Under the pieces are notes generated by a model. It was not told the origin of the DNA. It was given only the letters and a program-made list of their open reading frames with translations, and did not search any database. Positions 1 through 4,944 of a DNA stretch of 6,635 bases are shown in pieces (position 1 is the first letter of the stretch; each line of letters starts with the position of its first letter). Made by a program: the position numbers and the translations under genes. Source of the DNA: an uncultured Oscillospiraceae bacterium (GTDB lineage: Bacteria; Bacillota; Clostridia; Oscillospirales; Ruminococcaceae). The stretch is taken from assembly GCA_910577365.1 (NCBI GenBank), contig CAJTMU010000013.1, forward strand, positions 19,643-26,277. Direction: 5' to 3'.

Positions 1-54
1 ATAAAGTGTTGATCTAAATCGAATTATATAAATTTAAAATTTTCCGCGGCCCGC

Positions 55-97
55 CTGAGTACGCAGCGCTCCGCTTCGTTGCGTGATGCGTACTCAG
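55..97. repeat. Intergenic palindrome downstream of the HAD gene
   Basis: An 11-bp perfect stem is formed by CTGAGTACGCA (55-65) and TGCGTACTCAG (87-97). The apical part (67-80, CGCTCCGCTTCGTT) matches 13 of 14 bases of the apical part of another hairpin at 4746-4793 whose arms are different. It lies 3' of the HAD gene on the minus strand and is followed in that direction by an AT-rich tail (31-43). It could therefore act as a terminator or an mRNA 3'-end structure, but there is no clean T-run, so I list it as a repeat. Confidence 0.6.
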
Positions 98-110
98 ACT
101 CTCGCAAAAA

Positions 111-150
111 ATCTCCTGCGTCAACATTGCATTTTGACAACTTTTTTTAC
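111..150 (-). repeat. Dispersed repeat, copy 1
   Basis: Read on the minus strand, these 40 bases align without gaps to 4571-4610 on the plus strand with about 30 identities. Most of the differences are transitions. The best-conserved core is AATGYTGACGCAGGARAT. In both copies the core is followed within about 15-20 bases by a strong palindrome: 55-97 here and 4621-4691 for the other copy. This suggests a mobile or amplified intergenic element rather than coding sequence. Confidence 0.55.
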
Positions 151-161
151 AAATTACGGCA

Positions 162-716
162 TTATTTGTCATTAACGCCTTTAAAATCCTTGAAGCTTCT
201 GATATACATATCAGAATATTTAGAGCAGTCACCCTCCGAAGCGGATTGTCTGTCATACACGCCGACGACATAAAATCCCGCATCATGAGCCGTTTTGGCA
301 CAATACTCAGCATCCTCGAACACGGCGCATTCCGGCACCGTAGCTCCCAATCTCTCGGCGGCAGCAAGATATATATCGGGCTTGTTCTTGAACGCGCCTA
401 TCTCAAAGCAATCAATGTAAAATTCCATATACTCCATAAGCCCCGATCGCTCCAGAAACGGCTGTGAAACGTTCCGTGCCGTGGCACTGGCTATACAGCA
501 CTTTATGCCTTGCCGCCTCGCCTCCTTAAGCGCCTCAATAACTCCCTCTTTCAATATTATGGTATTGGCGTAGTGTTCTCTCATATGTTCATATACGCTA
601 TTCATCGGATCTGCGTCTTTCGGCGTCGTCAAATGCACATATTCCGTTTCTCCTCGCCAGTAGGTCATGCTGTCGCATAACGTTCCGTCCATATCAAATA
701 TGTAAAATTTAACCAT
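162..716 (-). CDS. HAD-superfamily hydrolase (phosphatase / phosphoglucomutase-like)
   Basis: This encodes a 184-residue cytosolic protein of the haloacid dehalogenase fold with the usual four motifs. Motif I is FDMDGT at residues 7-12, with nucleophile Asp8 and acid/base Asp10. Motif II is the Ser/Thr in IASATA (75-80). Motif III is the Lys in KNKPDIYL (110-117). Motif IV is FEDAEYC (133-139) with the metal-binding acidic pair Glu134-Asp135. The segment between motifs I and II (about 15-70) fits a small helical C1 cap. Members of this group dephosphorylate small phosphometabolites such as phosphoglycolate or sugar phosphates, or isomerise beta-glucose 1-phosphate; the substrate cannot be read from the sequence. 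The ATG at 716 is preceded by AAGGAG (726-731) and a near-consensus promoter (740-768), so it appears to be a monocistronic unit. It is full length and unbroken. The family call is firm and the specificity open. Confidence 0.9.
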   Translation of the reverse strand: MVKFYIFDMDGTLCDSMTYWRGETEYVHLTTPKDADPMNSVYEHMREHYANTIILKEGVIEALKEARRQGIKCCIASATARNVSQPFLERSGLMEYMEFYIDCFEIGAFKNKPDIYLAAAERLGATVPECAVFEDAEYCAKTAHDAGFYVVGVYDRQSASEGDCSKYSDMYIRSFKDFKGVNDK

Positions 717-739
717 TTTTCATCTCTCCTTACTTTGAT

Positions 740-768
740 ATTATAATATAATTTTATGGTTTTGTCAA
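740..768 (-). promoter_or_regulatory. Sigma-A-like promoter of the HAD gene
   Basis: On the minus strand TTGACA (763-768) and TATAAT (740-745) are separated by 17 bases, an exact match to the vegetative consensus. Transcription would start near 733, giving a leader of only about 17 bases that contains the AAGGAG ribosome binding site at 726-731. Confidence 0.8.
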
Positions 769-815
769 TCTTTCGCGCGTAAATGGCAGTGTTCGGAAAC
801 GAGCATACAGTTGCT

Positions 816-825
816 GTAAATTTAC
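816..825. promoter_or_regulatory. Small palindrome between divergent promoters (possible operator)
   Basis: GTAAATTTAC is a perfect 10-bp dyad between the two divergent -35 boxes (763-768 and 881-886). It is flanked by ACAG/CTGT-like half-sites. The position suits an operator, but the dyad is short and AT-rich and may be chance. Apart from this and the two promoters, I see nothing else in the 721-1031 spacer except the leader hairpin at 968-992. Confidence 0.2.
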
Positions 826-880
826 TGATAAACAGCGCTTGAAAAATATAAAAAAATTTTCGCCAAACTTACAAAAGTTG

Positions 881-909
881 TTGAAAATGTGTTTTTAATA
901 TGTTATAAT
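881..909 (+). promoter_or_regulatory. Strong promoter upstream of the repeat-protein gene
   Basis: TTGAAA (881-886) and TATAAT (904-909) are separated by 17 bases, with a TGT just upstream of the -10 box (901-903) giving the extended -10 TGN motif. An AT-rich stretch upstream (about 841-870) could act as an UP element. Transcription would start near 916 and give a leader of about 115 bases. Confidence 0.75.
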
Positions 910-967
910 ATACTATACATACAAAAGTAAATATATTTTCTTTGTTGTAAATGATGTTTCTGATGTT

Positions 968-992
968 CAGCCGACAAAGGATTTATCGGCTG
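968..992 (+). promoter_or_regulatory. Leader hairpin before the repeat-protein gene
   Basis: CAGCCGA (968-974) and TCGGCTG (986-992) form a 7-bp stem with an 11-base loop in the predicted 5' leader. It ends 26 bases before the ribosome binding site GAGGAGG (1019-1025). The following CATTTTCC is too poor in T to be a convincing terminator. An mRNA-stabilising or weak attenuating role is possible. Confidence 0.4.
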
Positions 993-1031
993 CATTTTCC
1001 CGCTACTTAAAAACTTCCGAGGAGGCACGCG

Positions 1032-1790
1032 ATGGATTGCGCATTATGGCTGAATAAGCATAAGATATATTCGGCGGACGAAATTCCCCTTTATCCCGAT
1101 ATCGCGTCTTTAAGAGGCTATTACCTCGGCGGAAGTCTTGAAAAGTGGCTTCGCGAACATAACGGAGAGGGTTACGCAGATAAACTTGCCGCATTGAGCT
1201 GTGATGATAAAGATTTAAATAACGCTTTGGCGGAGATTTTCGGAGGCGGGTCTTCTGTTACGCTTAAAGAAATGCGCGGCGGGCTTTCCGAAACGGAATT
1301 TCAGTTTTTCTTTTCGGAATACGGCAGTTATCCATGCGGTTCATATGGCAGCTACCGCTTTGGCTCGCTTAATGCTGGCTCATTCCGTTTCGGAAGCTTT
1401 CACGAATGGGAATGGGAGTGGCTCTTCCGTTACGGGTCTTTTGGAAGCCGTCATTTCGGCTCATACCGTTTTGGCAGTTTTTACGAGTGGGAATGGGAAT
1501 GGATTTTCCGCTATGGAGCATTTGGCAGCTACCGCCTCGGTTCATTTCGCTATGGCAGCTTTCACGAATGGAAATGGGAGTGGCTTTTCGGAATCGGATC
1601 ATTCGGTAGTTATCGTTTTGGTTCATTTGGGTATGGCAGCTTCGGTTCATATAAGGGATTTCCTTTGACGTTCGATCCCAAAGCTCCATTTTGGATTCAG
1701 GACGGCCTGGACGAATATGACAGGATAATGCTTCTTAATCTGGTAAACTGTCCTTTAAATCGCTACGGATATGGGATTCACAACATTTGA
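1032..1790 (+). CDS. Gly/Ser/aromatic repeat protein with GSF/GSY pentads and EWEWEW strands
   Basis: I do not recognise this 252-residue protein. The ATG is well placed: GAGGAGG at 1019-1025, 6-base spacer. Residues 1-72 look like a soluble, probably helical module (SLRGYYLGGSLEKWLREH, then acidic LNNALAEIFGGG), and no signal peptide or membrane segment is visible. Residues 98-209 are low complexity and built from pentads of the type GS[FY]R[FY]. Three tandem 27-residue units (121-147, 148-174, 175-201) each have a 14-residue half, GSFxEWxWEWhFxx, and a 13-residue half, GSFGSYRhGSFRa. The unit length is 81 bp. The C-terminal part (about 210-252) is non-repetitive and acidic to hydrophobic. 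Reasonable readings are a beta-helix-like or beta-sheet structural protein, a phase-separating Arg/Tyr low-complexity protein, or a leader-plus-core substrate for a modifying enzyme. The downstream neighbour, 70 bases away on the same strand, is a putative glycosyltransferase, and the Ser-rich pentads would suit it as an acceptor. This last point is inference only. Confidence 0.85.
   Translation: MDCALWLNKHKIYSADEIPLYPDIASLRGYYLGGSLEKWLREHNGEGYADKLAALSCDDKDLNNALAEIFGGGSSVTLKEMRGGLSETEFQFFFSEYGSYPCGSYGSYRFGSLNAGSFRFGSFHEWEWEWLFRYGSFGSRHFGSYRFGSFYEWEWEWIFRYGAFGSYRLGSFRYGSFHEWKWEWLFGIGSFGSYRFGSFGYGSFGSYKGFPLTFDPKAPFWIQDGLDEYDRIMLLNLVNCPLNRYGYGIHNI
1392..1634 (+). repeat. Three tandem 81-bp in-frame coding repeats
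   Basis: The units are 1392-1472, 1473-1553 and 1554-1634, each encoding a 27-residue GSF...EWxWEW...GSFGSYR... module. A partial fourth unit follows (GSFGSYKG, 1635-1658), and degenerate pentads precede (from about 1323). The units differ at many synonymous positions, including AGY-to-TCN serine swaps. They are old duplications kept similar at the protein level, not a fresh expansion. Confidence 0.85.
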
Positions 1791-1792
1791 TT

Positions 1793-1828
1793 TTGCGGCA
1801 GACTTTATGTTTCTGCCGTAATTTATTT
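1793..1828 (+). terminator. Hairpin with T-rich tail between the repeat-protein and transferase genes
   Basis: CGGCAGA (1796-1802) pairs with TCTGCCG (1812-1818). Outer G-U and T-A pairs extend the stem to about 10 bp, and the loop has 9 bases. A T-rich tail, TTTATTT (1822-1828), follows. The hairpin begins a few bases after the repeat-protein stop codon, so it fits a leaky intrinsic terminator or an mRNA 3'-end stabiliser that sets the ratio of the two products. Confidence 0.6.
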
Positions 1829-1860
1829 CATGGTATATTTTCCGAAAAAGGAAGGGAGGA

Positions 1861-2706
1861 ATGCTCCTTAAGTGGGAGCAAAGTATGGACGCGCTGCATA
1901 TAATTTCTACCGCCCCCTTTTTCGCGAAGGGCGGCAAACAGTTCCGCACAGAGGATTTTGACTTGTACTGTACGGCGCTTTCTGCGCTGGCGTGGCGTAA
2001 AAACAACGGAAAAATCTCGCTTTATACCGACAAAAAGGGAGAGGAATACTATTATTCCCTGAAACTTGACGTTTTATGGGACGATATATGCGTATGTATT
2101 CCCGAAGATTTAGAGGGTATAGACCCTATAATGTTCTGGGCGGGCGGAAAGCTGTTTGCCCTGCGAGAAACAAACGCGCCGATTGTAATGATCGACACGG
2201 ATTTTATAGTATGGGAGCCGCTGAAATTCGGGCGGGAGCTTATCGCGGCGCACCGCGAGGAATTGTCGCCCGATATTTATCCGCCTATTGGATATTTTAA
2301 AACGTGCGGTCACGTTCTGCCTGATTTTAACGAAAGTGTATTGCCGCTTAACACCGCATTTTTGTACCTGCCCGACAATGATTTTAAAGAGTTTTACACT
2401 TCCCAAGCGATAGCTTTTATGAAATCCTCTGAGAATACCGGAGATGTTCTTCGTTATATGGTTTTCGCCGAGCAGCGGATGGCGGCAATGTGCGCTGAAT
2501 ACACGGGAGTTCCTGTTAAAACCCTGCTTGACAAGGACAATCTTTTTTTTCCGCAAAGTGCCTTTACGCACTTATGGGGTGCAAAACAGGCAATGCGAGA
2601 TAATCCCGCATTGCGTGAAGATTTTCTTAAACGATGCCGTGTACGTCTGAAAACCGAATTTCCGGAATACGGCTATATAGCGGATATTATTGATAAACAA
2701 AACTAA
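1861..2706 (+). CDS. Putative GT-A-fold glycosyltransferase-like protein
   Basis: This encodes a 281-residue cytosolic protein with no signal or membrane segment. Early residues ALHIISTAPFF (11-21) and KISLYTDKKGEEY (51-63) fit the first strands of a nucleotide-sugar-binding fold. VMIDTDFIVWEP (109-120) carries a DTD motif (112-114) of the type that binds metal and sugar nucleotide in GT-A enzymes. PLNTAFLYL (162-170), FAEQRMAAM (202-210) and FTHLWGAK (235-242) look like further acceptor-side and active-site motifs of uncharacterised bacterial glycosyltransferase-like families. Donor and acceptor cannot be read. The start is uncertain. ATG 1861 has AAGGA 8 bases upstream (1848-1852). ATG 1885, in frame and 8 codons later, has GGGAG with a 6-base spacer (1874-1878) and begins at the conserved part. 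It may depend on readthrough from the repeat-protein promoter through the hairpin at 1793-1828. Its acceptor may be the repeat protein or an unrelated glycan. Confidence 0.7.
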   Translation: MLLKWEQSMDALHIISTAPFFAKGGKQFRTEDFDLYCTALSALAWRKNNGKISLYTDKKGEEYYYSLKLDVLWDDICVCIPEDLEGIDPIMFWAGGKLFALRETNAPIVMIDTDFIVWEPLKFGRELIAAHREELSPDIYPPIGYFKTCGHVLPDFNESVLPLNTAFLYLPDNDFKEFYTSQAIAFMKSSENTGDVLRYMVFAEQRMAAMCAEYTGVPVKTLLDKDNLFFPQSAFTHLWGAKQAMRDNPALREDFLKRCRVRLKTEFPEYGYIADIIDKQN

Positions 2707-2806
2707 AAATTTGGTCATACAGTTAATGTTAGCCGCTGAAATTGCTTTTAAAAATGCTCTTTTATTTTTTTATGTTTTATATTGGTTAATTTTGTTATCT
2801 ATAATA

Positions 2807-2841
2807 TATGCGGTCGCATCTTTTATCAGAGCGACCGCATA
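2807..2841. terminator. Strong GC-rich hairpin between convergent genes
   Basis: An 11-bp perfect stem is formed by 2807-2817 and 2831-2841 (core ATGCGGTCGC / GCGACCGCAT) around a 13-base loop. It lies between the transferase stop (2706) and the end of the minus-strand deaminase (2902). Neither side has a clean T-run, so it could be a bidirectional transcription barrier or a 3'-end stabiliser rather than a textbook terminator. Confidence 0.5.
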
Positions 2842-2851
2842 ATTTAAAGAC

Positions 2852-2876
2852 AAAAAAACTCGAAAAACAGAGAGTT
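2852..2876 (-). terminator. Weak possible terminator of the deaminase transcript
   Basis: On the minus strand AACTC (2872-2876) and GAGTT (2857-2861) form a 5-bp stem with a 10-base loop. It is followed directly by a T-run (2852-2858). The stem is short, so the call is tentative. It starts 26 bases after the deaminase stop codon. Confidence 0.3.
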
Positions 2877-2901
2877 ATAAGTTGGACTTTACATAATTGC
2901 A

Positions 2902-3531
2902 TCAATGGTTTTTGTATGATAAAATAAGGTCAAAAACCTCGCTGAAATCGGCATTTTTGGCGGCGTATCTATCAAGAACTCTATTGTTGTATAAATCCTC
3001 TGCTATTGTTCGTGCCAACGGGCAGTCGGCTGTAAAGCACTCTATAACCGTTTTACCCGAATGACTTTCGTCGATTCGCTTAAGCTCATAATATATCTGC
3101 ATTGTAAGCTGAACAAGCTCCGTGTCACCACCCTCAAATATAACATCAATATTTTTTGATTTTATGTAGCGGCTGAAATCCCGATAATGGACCGCGCCGC
3201 AGTAACCGTCCCTCGCCGCCGCACGGAGTCTGCGCAGACCGCTCATAACAAGCGTTCCCATGCACATCGGACATGGCTCCATGCAGGCGTAGAGGGCAAA
3301 GCCGCGAAAATCAGGATATTTTTTTGTGTCAAGACGAAAAAGGCAGTCGGTTTCAGCATGGGCTATCCGACGGTTTCCCCCGGTCAGCTCACCGCGCCTG
3401 TTTCTTCCAGTGCATATTATAGTGCCGTTTTCATCACATATTGCTGCTCCTATCGGCACTGAACCCCGTTTAAACGCCTCCCAGCCCTCCGCGAACGCGG
3501 CTTGCCACACCATAGAAAGATCGCTCCACAT
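2902..3531 (-). CDS. Nucleoside/tRNA deaminase-family zinc protein
   Basis: This encodes a 209-residue member of the cytidine/deoxycytidylate deaminase fold. The zinc and catalytic motifs are complete: His58-Ala-Glu60 (HAETD) and Pro86-Cys87-Pro-Met-Cys90 (PCPMCMGTL). His58, Cys87 and Cys90 bind zinc and Glu60 shuttles the proton. These enzymes hydrolytically deaminate adenine, guanine or cytosine in free bases, nucleosides or tRNA. The PCxxC-type core resembles TadA and guanine deaminase, but I cannot choose a substrate. It is longer than TadA (about 150-170 residues) because of an extra C-terminal region (about 145-209). I start at ATG 3531 because GGAGG (3538-3542) lies 6 bases upstream. 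A frame open back to 3606 would overlap the preceding gene and has no such site. The gene lies 71 bases after the AraC-GGDEF gene on the same strand, with no obvious promoter of its own, so cotranscription is likely. Confidence 0.85.
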   Translation of the reverse strand: MWSDLSMVWQAAFAEGWEAFKRGSVPIGAAICDENGTIICTGRNRRGELTGGNRRIAHAETDCLFRLDTKKYPDFRGFALYACMEPCPMCMGTLVMSGLRRLRAAARDGYCGAVHYRDFSRYIKSKNIDVIFEGGDTELVQLTMQIYYELKRIDESHSGKTVIECFTADCPLARTIAEDLYNNRVLDRYAAKNADFSEVFDLILSYKNH

Positions 3532-3602
3532 AACATACCTCCATAATGTCTGCGGAAAAGGCTGCTTTGCGTCCATATAAGCCCAAAGCAGTCCACCGAA
3601 TA

Positions 3603-4442
3603 TCAATCGTTCAGAAAATAAATCACCTTTCCCACATCGCGGGTCTCGTTGATTGCGTGCTGCATACGGTCGAAAAGCTCTGAATATCGCACGTTTCTGC
3701 TGATGCTGAGCGGTATTGCCCCTACACGAAGCGAAAGAGGTATCATCTGCCCCTCAAACTCGACGCTCTGGCCGTTAAGGGAAATGACTCTTTGTGCGGT
3801 TTCTTCAACCTTTTCCTTGTCAGAAAGCCCTGTAATCAAAGCAAATTCGTCGCCGCCTATCCGAAACGCAGTCATAGTTTTATCAGCCGCCGCGTCAACG
3901 CGATGGAATGCCTCGCGAATAACGCTGTCGCCCGCAGTTCTGCCATAGCTTTTGTTTACGCCATCAAATTTCACTATGTCGAAGCATAGAACAAACGTAT
4001 CTCCGCCCATAGCTTTAAGCTCGTCGTAAAGCTCCGAAATATCGACCTTTCTTCCCATATAAACTCCTCCTTCAAGCATTTGCTCGTCAGGAATTATCCG
4101 CGGAAAAAGTCCCGTTGAGCGCCAATGTTCCTTGAACTTCGATGGAGTAACACCCCAGAACCTGAAAAAGGCTCTTAAAAATACCTCGGGGGAGTTATAC
4201 TGGTATTTCATCGCGATATCCGTCAGCGTCATATCCGTGCGGACAATATCCTCCGCGCTGCGCGTCAGCCGCCTCTTGGAGATATACTCTTTCAGACTTG
4301 TGTGAGAGCAGTACCGCCACACCTTTTGCAGAGCAGACAGTGAACAGTAGCACGCTGCCGCTATATCTTCCTGAACTATGGGACTGCAAAGGTTGCCCTC
4401 AATATAATTTATCGCGTCAGCAAAAATACAGAAATTCTTCAT
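3603..4442 (-). CDS. AraC-type DNA-binding domain fused to a GGDEF diguanylate cyclase
   Basis: This encodes a 279-residue protein. Residues about 8-106 form an AraC/XylS helix-turn-helix pair, including LTDIAMKYQYNSPEVFLRAF and the end motif FWGVTPSKFKE. Residues about 145-279 form a GGDEF domain. The residues expected for GTP and metal binding are present: Asp155 (FDIVKFD), Asn163, Asp172 and the intact GGDEF at 196-200, so it is likely an active cyclase making c-di-GMP. The RxxD product-inhibition site expected upstream of GGDEF is absent (DKTM at that position). AraC regulators usually pair the helix-turn-helix with a ligand-binding domain; here the enzymatic domain follows it. It could be a DNA-bound cyclase or a regulator controlled by its own cyclase domain. 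The ATG at 4442 has GGGAGG (4449-4454) 6 bases upstream and a promoter at 4484-4512. The deaminase gene follows in the same direction. Confidence 0.9.
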   Translation of the reverse strand: MKNFCIFADAINYIEGNLCSPIVQEDIAAACYCSLSALQKVWRYCSHTSLKEYISKRRLTRSAEDIVRTDMTLTDIAMKYQYNSPEVFLRAFFRFWGVTPSKFKEHWRSTGLFPRIIPDEQMLEGGVYMGRKVDISELYDELKAMGGDTFVLCFDIVKFDGVNKSYGRTAGDSVIREAFHRVDAAADKTMTAFRIGGDEFALITGLSDKEKVEETAQRVISLNGQSVEFEGQMIPLSLRVGAIPLSISRNVRYSELFDRMQHAINETRDVGKVIYFLND

Positions 4443-4483
4443 ACTCCACCTCCCAATCCGGATTGCGCGCTTTCCGTAATTGT

Positions 4484-4512
4484 ATTATAGCACAAATCAA
4501 AATTATTGTCTT
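4484..4512 (-). promoter_or_regulatory. Extended -10 promoter of the AraC-GGDEF gene
   Basis: On the minus strand AAGACA (4507-4512, four of six matches to TTGACA) and TATAAT (4484-4489) are 17 bases apart. TGC at 4490-4492 supplies the extended -10 TGN. Transcription would start near 4477, leaving a leader of about 35 bases before ATG 4442. It would also serve the downstream deaminase gene. Confidence 0.65.
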
Positions 4513-4570
4513 GATTATTTGAGCATAATTTTCGATGAAAAAGGGGCAAACGCCGCATACAGCTCAGCTT

Positions 4571-4610
4571 ATAGAAAAAGTTATTGCAACACAATGCTGA
4601 CGCAGGAAAT
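4571..4610 (+). repeat. Dispersed repeat, copy 2
   Basis: This is the plus-strand counterpart of the minus-strand copy at 111-150, with about 30 of 40 bases identical and no gaps. It contains the core AATGCTGACGCAGGAAAT and leads into the 31-bp palindrome that starts at 4621. No gene is apparent here. Confidence 0.55.
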
Positions 4611-4620
4611 TTAAATAATT

Positions 4621-4691
4621 CAGCTTAGAGCAAGGCTTTATATACATACCGGCACAAGGACGGTATGTATATAAAGTCTTGCTCTAAGCTG
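4621..4691. repeat. Very long near-perfect palindrome (31-bp stem)
   Basis: Arms 4621-4651 and 4661-4691 are reverse complements over 31 bp with a single G-T mismatch (4635/4677, a G-U pair in RNA). They enclose a 9-base loop (GCACAAGGA). The arms begin CAGCTTAGAGCAAG. This is much longer than a usual intrinsic terminator and no T-run follows, which fits a small mobile element or a structured intergenic repeat. Its place upstream of the AraC-GGDEF promoter also allows a regulatory or insulating role. Confidence 0.8.
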
Positions 4692-4730
4692 TTATGCTTT
4701 TAAGTTAAGTTGAAGATAAGCAAGTGATTT

Positions 4731-4793
4731 AAAAAAATTTCAAAATTCCCTCAATTACGCTCCACTTCGTTCCGCTCTGCGCGATTGAGGGAA
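4731..4793 (-). terminator. Probable terminator of the ECF/Nudix transcript
   Basis: TTCCCTCAAT (4746-4755) and ATTGAGGGAA (4784-4793) form a 10-bp stem. On the minus strand it is followed by TTTTGAAATTTTTTT (4731-4745), a good T-rich tail. It lies about 150 bases after the Nudix stop. The apical part (4758-4771) matches the hairpin at 55-97, so this terminator may be built from a repeated element. Confidence 0.6.
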
Positions 4794-4796
4794 CCG

Positions 4797-4830
4797 GTCA
4801 GAATTTGCTTCGCAAATTCTGACACTTTTT
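4797..4830. terminator. 12-bp hairpin, terminator-like on the plus strand
   Basis: GTCAGAATTTGC (4797-4808) and GCAAATTCTGAC (4812-4823) pair perfectly around a 3-base loop, and a T-run (4826-4830) follows on the plus strand. No plus-strand gene ends nearby, so it may protect the adjacent minus-strand transcript end or belong to the same palindrome cluster. A weaker 7-bp stem (4835-4841 with 4848-4854) follows. The rest, up to 4944, shows nothing I can identify. Confidence 0.5.
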
Positions 4831-4944
4831 GAAATTCAATGCGCTGACATTGAAATGAGATTTTTTAATGGATTGGGGCAAACCGTCGTATTTGGGCAAC
4901 CAAACCATGCGTCTGACCGCAGTATCAGTGCCGCAAAAATCTTC

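Noticed and set aside
14..367. Minus-strand open frame of 117 codons at the window start
   Set aside because: It overlaps the HAD gene in another frame and its tail is the translation of the dispersed repeat and palindrome. It looks like repeat-derived spurious coding.
951..1010. A 19-codon upstream frame in the leader of the repeat-protein gene
   Set aside because: There is no ribosome binding site before ATG 951 or 954 and no regulatory residue pattern, so a leader peptide is not supported.
1392..1634. Tandem repeats considered as a CRISPR array
   Set aside because: Units are contiguous, in frame, degenerate and multiples of three, with no unique spacers and no cas genes.
1345..1689. Open frames on both strands over the coding repeats
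   Set aside because: They are shadows of the repeat-protein frame, and their repetitiveness simply reflects the 81-bp units.
2110..2571. Minus-strand open frame of 153 codons
   Set aside because: It lies wholly inside the glycosyltransferase-like gene, has no motif I recognise and no upstream promoter or ribosome binding site that I could see.
3532..3606. Longer start of the deaminase at 3606
   Set aside because: It would overlap the AraC-GGDEF stop and add 25 residues without a ribosome binding site, whereas ATG 3531 has GGAGG at ideal spacing.
4621..4691. Long palindrome considered as an integron attC or phage attachment site
   Set aside because: There is no integrase gene, the arms lack the paired-box layout and bulged bases of attC, and there is no flanking duplication.
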